Origin: Leishmania donovani
Lineage: Eukaryota > Euglenozoa > Kinetoplastea > Trypanosomatida > Trypanosomatidae
DNA length: 64,000 nt
Assembly: GCF_000227135.1 (NCBI RefSeq)
Contig: NC_018261.1
Coordinates: forward strand, 647,453-711,452
Direction: 5' to 3'
Below are positions 1-9,259 of the stretch, piece by piece; position 1 is the first letter of the stretch, and every line of letters begins with the position of its first letter. The position numbers were made by a program, and so were the translations under genes. Below the pieces are notes generated by a model, which saw nothing but the letters and a program-made list of their open reading frames with translations, made no database searches and was not told where the DNA came from.

Positions 1-2382
1 TGTCCACTCCACCTTCACAGCGGCGTGGCGGTGGCACTCGTCCGGCACGATAGACCAGCAGGACTCGAGGGGAGAGAAGGTGCGAAACCGTGATTGGTGC
101 ACCGATGCTTCTCGCTCGGCCACATTCGCAGCTGATGTGCGCGGGCTGCCAGCGCCGCTAGTGCTTCGAAGAGGACACGACAAATCGCTCTTTGAGCCAT
201 CCTGCTGCACGCCTGTACGACATATGGCGAAAATCACCTCCTCTGTCGGCGCATGCGTGAACTGCCGGGTCTCCGGCGCCGCGAGAGAGGCGGCTGTGAT
301 GGAGAAGCGCTCCATGGCTCCCCAGTAGTACGCAGCCCCCAGAGCCGACCCACTAGCAGCGCTGACTCCTCCCCACTCGACACCTGCCTGGAGGGTGTGC
401 AGTGCCACTTGGGCAAGCGTTTCGGGTGCTGTAGTGGAGGCCGCGACTTTACCTCTAATGAGGGATGGTGTGCTTGGCGCCCTCAATGCTCTGCTCTGCA
501 GTTCCACCCTCAGCTCCTTGGCGTGGAGGAAGACGACACAGCTGGGGACGCCGCGATGACGGATAGGTTTTTTTGATAGGTTCGCGGTTGCTGGATCGGG
601 AGTCGACGCAGTCAGCGATGTGTCGGATCGCGAAAGGGCCTTTGCCTCCTCAGGGGACATGCCGAGCTCTTGTGCAATGACTGCTCGCTGCGCATCTGTC
701 CATTGCTCAGCCGTCATGAGTTGCACGAGTTCCCGCAGCTCGGCACGGGCCTCCTCACTCAGGCCGTCGTCGGCGGCACCGCTGGCGCGAACGCTTGCCG
801 AAGCTGTCGGCTGCGACCCCGAGCGCCAAAACGAGAACCACCCGCCTTTCACCACTGTGGCGAGCAGCTGAGCGGGCGGCGCGCTGGGGCGCACAGGGCT
901 TGGGGTGTCTGTCTCACCTGCGCTGGCCGCTGCCCTCTTCTCACGAAGCAACTTTTCATACTCGACGCGCTCCACGCCGACTCGCCTCATGGCAAGTCGC
1001 TTCCCGAGCTTTAGCACGTCGATCGACAGCTCGTCCTCTAGCGCGACCAGCTCCACGTGCTCGTCCACCGTCAGGGGCTCCAGCCATCCCGTTGCCCTGA
1101 GTGAAATTCGTTGTTGCCGCAGGTACAGTCGCATGTATCGATCACGCTTCTGCTTCATCGAGGTGTAGGCGAGCCACGAAAAAGGCGTTAACTTGCCAGC
1201 GGACGCCAGTGCCGCGGTCCTGTTATTTTGAACCTGCTGTCGTACCGCGTCCAGAGTGTACCGCCACCACGCACGCGGGTTAGCTCTCAGACGCTCCCCG
1301 ATAGGGCGTAGCCGACGAAGCGCCTGCCGTTGTCGCACGTGCACCAAGTACTGCACGAGGCCATAGCACGTTGTGCACCTCTCGCTTGTGATGGTGCACG
1401 AGCACGCGTCATCCATGCGCACGGCGGCCATGTACTGCGGGGTCGAGACGTCCGTGTAGACGGGCTGGTAGGCAAGCTCCACTGCCACATCGAACGGCTT
1501 CAGTAAAGAGAGTTCTCTTTCGTTGCTCGTGCTGGTGCGCAGCGAGGCTGCGAGGCCGCGAAAGGAGATGAGCTGCCGCGCCACACGCTCCCCTGGGGCG
1601 ACGAAGGCCGGCTCAAAGCGCTCGTTGCACCCGCGCGTTTTGATCTCTTTGATTTGAAAGGAGAGCGACGCCTGCTGGGCGGATAGCGGCACCGAAGCGT
1701 CTATGTGCGCGCTTGGCGAGGGTGGAGAGCGCATCGAGTGCGGCGGATGCCCCTGCGGTGGCTTCAGCGTTGATGCTTCACCGACGACCCCGCCTGAAAC
1801 CACGTCATCGCCACCTGGGGCTGCACAGGCGACGCAGGATGTGTAGTGCACCCACACCTCTTCCACCTCAACGCGAATGTTGTTCAGAATGCTGGCCTTC
1901 AGGCGGGCGGTAAAGTTGCTGTCGCTGCTATCAGCCGCGTCGGCTGTCGGCGGCGGCACCGAGGTTGGCGCCGGTGCAGAGTTGCTTGCCTGCGACAGGT
2001 CTTCGCGGAAAGCCATCAGAAGCGCCTCATCCGTCGCGGCCAACTCTCGAATCTTGCGTGCGCGGGCCTCTCTGACGTCTTGGTCGATGCTATAGCCAGC
2101 GGTTTCTTTGTCCGCGAGAATAAGCTGAGCCTTTCGAATCTGAACCACCACCGATTCTGATCGCAGGCGCGTCCAAGGAATGACAATGGTCAGCTCCTCG
2201 ATGGTGCCCATGAGCACACACACAGGCACGTCCAGGAAGCGCAGTGCGTCTTGCCGCACCTTCAAATTCCGCATATGCACGAGGCCATTCCACACCGACA
2301 CCTTGACGTGTTCGCGATCGATGTTTTCAAAGTATTCCCCCAGGTGGGAGGTGAGAAGATCGGCGACGAGCTTGTTAAACAT
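1..2382 (-). CDS. VPS13: VPS13/chorein-type bridge-like lipid transfer protein, N-terminal part (runs off window)
   Basis: The frame opens at ATG 2382 and stays open for 794 codons to the window edge, so only the N-terminal part is present and the stop lies outside. The protein begins MFNKLVADLLTSHLGEY, followed closely by VWNGLVHMRNLKVR, the typical chorein_N pattern in which a short amphipathic start precedes the first strands of the lipid-transfer groove. Around residues 345-440 it has ANPRAWWRYTLDAV, a lysine/arginine-rich stretch and RDRYMRLYLRQQ, also typical of VPS13 N-terminal regions. VPS13 proteins are bridge-like carriers that move bulk phospholipid between organelles at membrane contact sites; family members often exceed 3000 residues, so much of the gene should lie to the left. 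It is the most downstream gene here in the direction of transcription. Which VPS13 paralogue this is cannot be told from the fragment. Confidence 0.86.
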   Translation of the reverse strand, partial: MFNKLVADLLTSHLGEYFENIDREHVKVSVWNGLVHMRNLKVRQDALRFLDVPVCVLMGTIEELTIVIPWTRLRSESVVVQIRKAQLILADKETAGYSIDQDVREARARKIRELAATDEALLMAFREDLSQASNSAPAPTSVPPPTADAADSSDSNFTARLKASILNNIRVEVEEVWVHYTSCVACAAPGGDDVVSGGVVGEASTLKPPQGHPPHSMRSPPSPSAHIDASVPLSAQQASLSFQIKEIKTRGCNERFEPAFVAPGERVARQLISFRGLAASLRTSTSNERELSLLKPFDVAVELAYQPVYTDVSTPQYMAAVRMDDACSCTITSERCTTCYGLVQYLVHVRQRQALRRLRPIGERLRANPRAWWRYTLDAVRQQVQNNRTAALASAGKLTPFSWLAYTSMKQKRDRYMRLYLRQQRISLRATGWLEPLTVDEHVELVALEDELSIDVLKLGKRLAMRRVGVERVEYEKLLREKRAAASAGETDTPSPVRPSAPPAQLLATVVKGGWFSFWRSGSQPTASASVRASGAADDGLSEEARAELRELVQLMTAEQWTDAQRAVIAQELGMSPEEAKALSRSDTSLTASTPDPATANLSKKPIRHRGVPSCVVFLHAKELRVELQSRALRAPSTPSLIRGKVAASTTAPETLAQVALHTLQAGVEWGGVSAASGSALGAAYYWGAMERFSITAASLAAPETRQFTHAPTEEVIFAICRTGVQQDGSKSDLSCPLRSTSGAGSPRTSAANVAEREASVHQSRFRTFSPLESCWSIVPDECHRHAAVKVEWT

Positions 2383-4800
2383 GACGCACAGGCCGCTGAT
2401 CAGATTAGAGTTGTGTATGTGTAGGGGGTAGAAGATGTGAGAGGGTTAAAGAACCCCCGAAGGGCAGATGGCATGAAGCAGCGCAACTCGTGAAGGACTG
2501 GAAGGCGCAAAGAGACAGAGCGAGAGAGTACAGAGAGGCGACTGGCCCACATCAGATCTTTACTGTGCACTGCGACCGGTCGCCGACTCACTCGCTGGCC
2601 CAGCAGGAGAGAGAAACGACACCCCCAGAGAAGAGGCAAACAGGGCGCGATGAACGTAAGCACGGGTATCCCAGAAAGCCCGACAATAAGGTGAAAGGGT
2701 GGTGGCGGTGGTGTTGGTGTCGGGGAGGGGGGCTTGGCAAGTGGTATGCAATGGCGGCCACCTGTTTCCCAAACACGTGCATCGTGAGAGGGGGGGGGGG
2801 ATGGACAGAGCAAAGAAGGACATACAAGCAAGGAAAAAAAGGTCGTGCCTTGTGCAGCCTCGCGGGGCGCGCTGATGTGCGTCTGCGATTACGTTTGCAT
2901 GAAAGGCCAGGCCCGAGGGCAGGACAAAAAAAAAGAGAGCGAGAGACATGCAAAGCAAAGCAAGCGGCGCAGAGGCGCACCATCTCTTCTTGAAGAACGA
3001 CGCCAATGACCTCGCCACGACAGAAGCAAATAGAAACCAATACTGTGTGTAGTGCGACACAAGGAGAGATGCGCAGGGGCCGGCTGGGAGGGGGCCATCG
3101 CAAGGGATGGGAGGTTCACTGAAATCAGGCGTGCAGGAAAGCATCACCAGAGAGGATAGCGGAGAGTGCGGATTGGAGAATGATGTCCGCAAATGGATCT
3201 CACTGGGAGAGGAGAGACTACTCACTGGCTCGACAGGGGGAGGGAGGGGGAAGCGAGCAAGAAAGGAGAGCCACACCTCGTCTACTTGCTGAGGTGGACG
3301 ATTTCGCTGCGCTTGCCCAATCCTTGTGTCTCTGTATGGGTTCTTCCTGCCGGTCTTAGCGGCGTTGCACAACGCGCCAACAGTCGCCACACACCTTTCC
3401 GCTGCCATCAGATCCGAAAGGGAAAAGCGGATGTGTCTCGTTTCCTCTTGCTGCGCATTGCTATCCTTTTGCCATGCCCGTGATCTGATGGTAAAGGGGA
3501 AGGTATGCGCTTCACCAAACAATCAAATACCTCCCCCTTGCCCGTTCCGTCTCACACAACAGCAGGTGAGCCACATGTCGAAGAGGAACAACATGCAAAT
3601 CACGGAGGCATACACTGGAGAAAGCGATCTTGATAGTTGCGTATCCCCGGTCGACACCTCTTGTCACTTGATGATGGTGTGCCTGCGTGGTAGTCTGTCG
3701 TGAAATGCCTGCGCCCAAGTATCTGTGCTCCTTTTGACAGCCCACCAGCACCGACAAACAAAGAGCCTGCCATCAGACCTGCACACAGATACACTCGCAC
3801 CGAAATTTCTATCTGCCGTTATGCGTGCTTGGTGAGTGTCTGCAAGTATGGGATGATTTGCTGTGGAGAAGGGGGAGAGGGAGGGAGAGGGGAACGGGCA
3901 TTCCACAGCATAGCATACAGAAGATGCACTTCGTGTTGCATAGGTGAGGGAGCGACCATAAAGAGACATCGAGTATAGTTTGCACACAATAGGAAGGGGC
4001 AAAAACGAAAAAGAAAGTGATACACACGTGACAAAAAACTTTATATATATGCATGTATGTATATGTGTATGCGTACACATGAATGCGTGCATGCCCCCTT
4101 ACACAAAAAGGGAATAAGGACGACAACATCATAGGCGGGACGATCCTTCTCATCCCATCCTTAGAAAGCATGGCTACATTCTTATAAAACAACACAGAAG
4201 AGGGGGGGGGTGCGAGGGCGAGATCGCACAACAGCACATGCAAGAACGAAGCAAGCAGAAGCAAGCAAAAAAAAAAAACGACATACACAGAGGCGATCGT
4301 GCCCAACACGGTAAGGTATTCGGGCTGAGCCCTGACGCGTGTTCATCAGGAATTCGCCGCAAACGAAGTGACGTAAGGGCGCGAAAAAAAATGAGCGCTT
4401 GATCCGAGACTCAGTACGGCGAATGCGCTATGACCTGCGTTGAACTTCTCTTCCGTGCTCCCCCCTGCTCTGCTCTGTCCGACTCCTCGGTCTTTGGTGC
4501 ATCACGCACGGTAAGCTCGCTGCCACCACAATTTCATGCACCCCTCGCAGAAGACGTCTAGAAAAACTTTAACAAAATACAGCAGCAGAGGGTGGGCCCA
4601 ACGTGAGCAGAAGTAGCAGAGAAGGCGGGGGAGGGGGGTGATCAACGCAAGGATAGCAGCAGAGGGACCACCTGAACAGGGAAGAGAAAGAAGACACAGC
4701 GAGTGAACGAAAACCTTCAACTCCTCCCCATCATCGCCATTGACGCAGAGCGTTGCGCTAAGGAAGGCTGTGCTACATAACCGTATTTGCCGACCGGCTA
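2383..4800. other. Intergenic region, no gene seen
   Basis: Low-complexity spacer between the VPS13-type gene and the dehydrogenase. It is purine-rich on the plus strand, so pyrimidine-rich in the sense of transcription. It holds a G11 run at 2790-2800, a G9 run at 4202-4210 and a TA-rich stretch at about 4038-4080. Minus-strand frames of 142 to 320 codons cross it, but they are rich in Ser, Pro, Leu, Phe and Cys, as expected from pyrimidine-rich DNA, and show no domain. Confidence 0.6.
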
Positions 4801-6093
4801 CTAGGCGGCTACCTTTCGAGTACTCAGAGAGCCCTCGGCGAGCCGGCAGAAGAAAATCTGTGTGTCACACCACAATTTGAGTGCCGTGTCTCTGGACAAC
4901 GAGTTCACGAACAGATTGTCATCATCGACAACAGATACGAGGGATGCGACTGGCTGCGGCTCCACATCAAACACATCGAGAGCAGCAGCACGAATAGTGC
5001 CTTTTTTGAGAGCCTCGATGATGTCAGCTTCGCACACCGACATGCCACGGCCAATGTTGATGAAGACGGCGCTCGGCTTCATCTTTGCAAAGAACGCCTT
5101 GTCGAAGAAGCGCCTCGTGTGCTCCGTGCCAGGCAGCACAGAAACGACAAAGTCGGCCTCACGGATCGACTCGTCCAGNNNNNNNNNNNNNNNNNNNNNN
5201 NNNNNNNNNNNNNNNNNNNNNNNNNNNNNNNNNNNNNNNNNNNNNNNNNNNNNNNNNNNNNNNNNNNNNNNNNNNNNNNNNNNNNNNNNNNNNNNNNNNN
5301 NNNNNNNNNNNNNNNNNNNNNNNNNNNNNNNNNNNNNNNNNNNNNNNNNNNNNNNNNNNNNNNNNNNNNNNNNNNNNNNNNNNNNNNNNNNNNNNNNNNN
5401 NNNNNNNNNNNNNNNNNNNNNNNNNNNNNNNNNNNNNNNNNNNNNNNNNNNNNNNNNNNNNNNNNNNNNNNNNNNNNNNNNNNNNNNNNNNNNNNNNNNN
5501 NNNNNNNNNNNNNNNNNNNNNNNNNNNNNNNNNNNNNNNNNNNNNNNNNNNNNNNNNNNNNNNNNNNNNNNNNNNNNNNNNNNNNNNNNNNNNNNNNNNN
5601 NNNNNNNNNNNNNNNNNNNNNNNNNNNNNNNNNNNNNNNNNNNNNNNNNNNNNNNNNNNNNNNNNNNNNNNNNNNNNNNNNNNNNNNNNNNNNNNNNNNN
5701 NNNNNNNNNNNNNNNNNNNNNNNNNNNNNNNNNNNNNNNNNNNNNNNNNNNNNNNNNNNNNNNNNNNNNNNNNNNNNNNNNNNNNNNNNNNCCGGAGAGC
5801 TCCTGCTTCAGCTCCGAGAGCTTGTACGCGTCGACGCCGGCAGATAGGCTGTAGATGAGCTTCACGCGACGCTCCTCCTTGTCATAGTCGTCGCAAAGAT
5901 CCTTGATGACAGCGTGGGCGCAGCTCCCCGAAACAACCATGAAAATGCCATCGTTGTCTGCCTTCACAGAAGCAAAGCAGCTGACATCGGTGCCGCACAC
6001 GATTGCGGAGATCCTGCCCTCGAGCTGCTTCAGAACATCACACACCGCACCGCAGAGGTCATCATCGACGCAGACGCAAATGGTAGGGGCCAT
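4801..6093 (-). CDS. D-isomer specific 2-hydroxyacid dehydrogenase-like protein (interrupted by assembly gap)
   Basis: Start ATG 6093 and stop TAG 4803-4801 give 430 residues, but residues about 101-305 are unread because of a run of Ns. After the gap the chain shows the hallmark second half of the NAD-binding domain: ADFVVSVLPGTEHTRRFF, then MKPSAVFINIGRG and GTIRAAALDVFDVEP. The family reduces 2-keto acids to D-2-hydroxyacids with NAD(P)H. The arginine (INIGRG) and glutamate (DVEP) of the usual Arg-Glu-His catalytic set are visible. The position where the family normally has PH (as in TPHxxG) reads VNSLSRD, so the catalytic His appears to be absent, which suggests altered chemistry or a non-catalytic role. 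The length (430) is longer than the usual 310-350, but the gap size is an assembly estimate. The substrate cannot be predicted. Confidence 0.78.
   Translation of the reverse strand: MAPTICVCVDDDLCGAVCDVLKQLEGRISAIVCGTDVSCFASVKADNDGIFMVVSGSCAHAVIKDLCDDYDKEERRVKLIYSLSAGVDAYKLSELKQELSXXXXXXXXXXXXXXXXXXXXXXXXXXXXXXXXXXXXXXXXXXXXXXXXXXXXXXXXXXXXXXXXXXXXXXXXXXXXXXXXXXXXXXXXXXXXXXXXXXXXXXXXXXXXXXXXXXXXXXXXXXXXXXXXXXXXXXXXXXXXXXXXXXXXXXXXXXXXXXXXXXXXXXXXXXXXXXXXXXXXXXXXXXXXXXXXXXXXXXXXXXXXXLDESIREADFVVSVLPGTEHTRRFFDKAFFAKMKPSAVFINIGRGMSVCEADIIEALKKGTIRAAALDVFDVEPQPVASLVSVVDDDNLFVNSLSRDTALKLWCDTQIFFCRLAEGSLSTRKVAA
5179..5791. other. Assembly gap (613 Ns)
   Basis: A run of 613 unknown bases lies inside the 2-hydroxyacid dehydrogenase frame. 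The reading frame happens to match on the two sides at this gap length, so the estimated size is plausible, but the hidden part includes the coenzyme-binding GxGxxG motif and most of the catalytic domain. Confidence 0.99.
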
Positions 6094-7455
6094 GCTGCCG
6101 ACAGCGGAAGCACAGAATGGGCAGGAGCGTCGGAGGTGGAAGTTCGCAGGAAGGCCGGGAATGGCGGCGAGCGCACCTCTCTAGGTAGGAGGTTTTTACG
6201 GATAAAGGAACAAAGAGGAAAACAGCGAGAAAGAGAGGATAACACCAGTCTTGCAGACCCCTAGAACAAGAACAGAAGGCAGAAAACGGCAGAGACACTA
6301 CAGGCGCCGTGGCAGTCAAAGGAAAAGAAAAACAAATCGAGTAAAATGTAGGAATCGACGCGGGTATCGTGCTAGTGGAGGGATGTGCAGCCGCGTCCAC
6401 CGAAGGGCGAGCGTACAAATGGGAAGGGAAAAGAGTAGCCGGTGACAGAGGCGGGAGCAAAAACAAAAAAAAGTCAGAACACCGGATATGTAGACGATGC
6501 CGAAATGGGTACCGAATCACGTGATACCGAGACGAAACGGAGCGAGAGGGGCGTTCAGTGAGGTGAGAAAGCCTTCTCGATGTGAATGGCACAAATGACA
6601 AGAAGAGCTTGACAAGTGTAAAGATGTCGGCGACGAGAGAGAGAATGTCTGCTTGTGTGTGGTAGTGGTGGTGGGAAAAGAGAATTTGAAGATTCGTGAA
6701 CGGAGGCGGAAGAATGCCAACGATGAGCATGATTAAGTTGCATTTTTCACGTCAAGCGACCTGTTTGAGCACGGCGGCATGTGTACGATTCCAGCTTGAG
6801 AGCAGAACGAGAAGCGGCAGCTGCAGCAGCGTGTTCCATAGTTTCCGCCGTCGAGCAGGACGTGCACATCAGTCTCGCAGCCACAAACGTGCCACCATGC
6901 GGCACTGGTAGGCAGTAGCGGTTATCCTGCACCTTCACGGTCGACTCTTTCACTTCGTATTGCCCAAGCGGCGGAGAAAGATCTTGGCATACGCATATCA
7001 AGAAAGCGAAGATGAAGGCGGTTCTAATGGAGAGCAGAAGCCGCACATACGCGGCATTCCGAATTTCTGCTCTCCGCTTTCATTCGCGGTAGCACGGGCA
7101 CCGGCACAGAGTAGTCTTGAAGGAAACACCACATGAGGGGGGGGGGCACGACTCACATAGGCCCAATGTGGCCCAGTGAGGTAGTGTACATCAAATAAAC
7201 ACAGACAAAAAAGAGATTGCTGGAAAAACGCCACAACAGCGGGCGCACACTCCAAAGGCGGCGATGCAGACCAACAACAACGAGAGGTAGAGGGCATGCA
7301 AGCCCGGGGAGAGGCTTCTGCGGAACCCCGCGAGGAGGGGGCACGGTCCGCGCGCCGAAGGGTGAAGCTCCACGGAGACACGTCACAGACGAAACAAAAA
7401 ACAGCCAGAAGTCGCGCTGTGTGCACCGCGACAGCCCTGGCGCTTTTCCCTGCGG
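6094..7455. other. Intergenic region, no gene seen
   Basis: Purine-rich on the plus strand with short A-runs and a G10 run at 7137-7146. Pyrimidine-rich sense-strand stretches just right of 6093 (about 6190-6480) could carry the splice acceptor and 5' UTR of the dehydrogenase mRNA. No supportable coding frame or structural RNA was seen. Confidence 0.55.
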
Positions 7456-8340
7456 CTAGTAGTCATCCTCCATGTAGTGGACGCGAAGGCACGTCTTGTG
7501 CATTGGGTTGTCGCACGACTTGGTCATCTTGCCGACGCACTGGCTGCTTGTCAGCGGGTAGGCCTCTAAGTTGTCAAACACGTACACCCCAGTGGCGTCG
7601 ATAGAGACGTTTTTGGTGGTGAGCAACCGCTCTCGCTCCGCAACGCGGCCCATTGGCAGCAGCCGCGGTGGCGCGTATTTGCTTCCGCTATTTGCCGCGG
7701 CCCTCTCGCCGCCAGAGTCACTTGTGGAGGTCTGCGCGTCACCTGTGGAGTACCGGGTGGAGAGCATAGTACTGGCCATGGACTGGAGGTAGGCTACCTC
7801 TCGCTGCACCGCTGCGGAAACCTCATCGGCGCAGAAGCCGTTCGTTAAGGTGCCACCGTGCCCGCTGCAGCTGACGGTAAAGCCCATCGTAGACCGCTGC
7901 AGCGCCGCCGTCTTGTTACGACGCGTCGAGACGCCGGGCATGTCGAGCACTTCGTCGTTGGTGTAGACTTGCCTTTTCCGGTCCGGGAGCGCCAGCTCAG
8001 ACGTTGCGTAGCAGTAGGTCTCGATGTTGCCAATGTCGCCGTGGTGGAAGAGAAGCATGCGTGGCGCTTCGGCGGCAAAGCAGCCGGGCGGCTTCGCCTC
8101 CGCGGTTTGTGCGGCTGTCAGTGACTTGTACGATGCGTTGTAGGTTGTGCTTGGGTCAAAATCGCCAGTGCCGCTGGTGGCGGGGACCGGCTGACCGAAC
8201 TGACGGCGGTCCTCATCCCAGTTGTCGAGCAGGGTCGCGCAGTGGTAGGCTGACTTCACGCTCTGCTCACCTGTTTCCAAGACGGGCATTGCAGCTGGCG
8301 GTAGCGAGAGACGCGGATGTAATGGTATGCGCAGACACAA
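7456..8340 (-). CDS. Hypothetical protein, possible CFAP68-like axonemal microtubule inner protein
   Basis: The longest frame is 294 residues (ATG 8340, stop TAG 7458-7456). A second in-frame ATG at 8289 (MPVLETGEQS) gives 277 residues and is an equally good start; the 17 residues before it look like leader-derived sequence. Counting from that second Met, residues 20-54 contain LLDNWDEDR followed about 20 residues later by TTYNASY. This spacing (L-x-x-N-W-x-x-x-R, then TTYxxSY) is what I recall of the short axonemal protein CFAP68 (C11orf1), which sits inside the doublet microtubule. The rest has no recognised domain; the C-terminus is acidic (YMEDDY). No signal peptide or membrane segment is evident. 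The coding status is good on length and composition, but the family link is a tentative reading by eye of one short motif. Confidence 0.5.
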   Translation of the reverse strand: MCLRIPLHPRLSLPPAAMPVLETGEQSVKSAYHCATLLDNWDEDRRQFGQPVPATSGTGDFDPSTTYNASYKSLTAAQTAEAKPPGCFAAEAPRMLLFHHGDIGNIETYCYATSELALPDRKRQVYTNDEVLDMPGVSTRRNKTAALQRSTMGFTVSCSGHGGTLTNGFCADEVSAAVQREVAYLQSMASTMLSTRYSTGDAQTSTSDSGGERAAANSGSKYAPPRLLPMGRVAERERLLTTKNVSIDATGVYVFDNLEAYPLTSSQCVGKMTKSCDNPMHKTCLRVHYMEDDY

Positions 8341-9259
8341 AGGTAAGTCGATGTGGAGTGATTAGGGTGGACAGTCGAGCGGGTGTAGGAGAGTGAGCTG
8401 TGGAGCGCTGAAATGGGAGAAGGGGGGAGGAAGGGTGCGGTAGCGCTTTACAGGAGTGCACGCGCTGGCAGGCCCGACCAGGCAGCCGAAGGGACAGGAG
8501 GAGGGGCGGGGGCGAGCGTGAAGTGCATGTGTTGCCAAATGGCGGGAGTGACGCGAAACAATGACAGGAGGAGAGGGGAGGGGAGCATGCTTGTCCATCA
8601 TCGTTTGAGTTCAGCGAAGGACAAGCAAAGGCCTAGGCAGGGGCACTGCTAGGGTCGCGTACGCAGGCGAGCGAGAGGCACCGTAGAGTTGCGCGCCTTT
8701 TGCTCGGGGCGAGGAGCTTGCACCGGTAGGCCTCATAGAGAAAAAAAAAACGTCAAGGCTGATGAGCGCGGTACGAGGGACCCCGGTGGGAGGCGGTTCC
8801 GGAAAAGGGTGGGTGCGCCAAGCTCCACGTCCTTCACCAGCTTTCTTGACCTTTCCTCGTTCCTTTTTCGTGAGGATACACCGCGCCGGCGCTGCTGCTT
8901 TCAGCGCATCCCTTTCTCCTCTCGCTCTACCCGCCTCAAACACAAGCGTGCAACCGCATCAGCGCACAGAAGGTGGACGAGCAGAGATACCAAGCACATC
9001 TCCTCTCAGTTTCGACACGAAGATCTCACGGAGACGTGACACACAGCTATGTAAGCCTGTGAGCGAGCCACCTACTCATACAAACGAGAGAGGAGGAGTG
9101 AAGGACCTAGGAAAGTCGCACCGAAGACCTGTGCACCAGCTGCGACCTACGCTTCAAGCGGAGGTCAGGGGGCGGCCCAAGGGAGAGGCGCATGCGTTGC
9201 GGCGCAGACCAACGCACGCCTACATTGGTGGGCGCAGTGGTTCATCACCAGCGGCGCCA
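8341..9259. other. Intergenic region, no gene seen
   Basis: Spacer between the CFAP68-like gene and the phosphatase gene. It contains the 5' flank of the former (GA-rich on plus, 8400-8600) and the 3' flank of the latter. The plus-strand frame that starts at 8762 continues into the phosphatase as its antisense shadow and is not a gene. Confidence 0.55.

Noticed and set aside
2560..3522. 320-codon minus-strand frame in the first intergenic region
   Set aside because: Composition is driven by pyrimidine-rich DNA (Ser, Pro, Leu, Phe, Cys), other phases are equally open, and no domain is visible.
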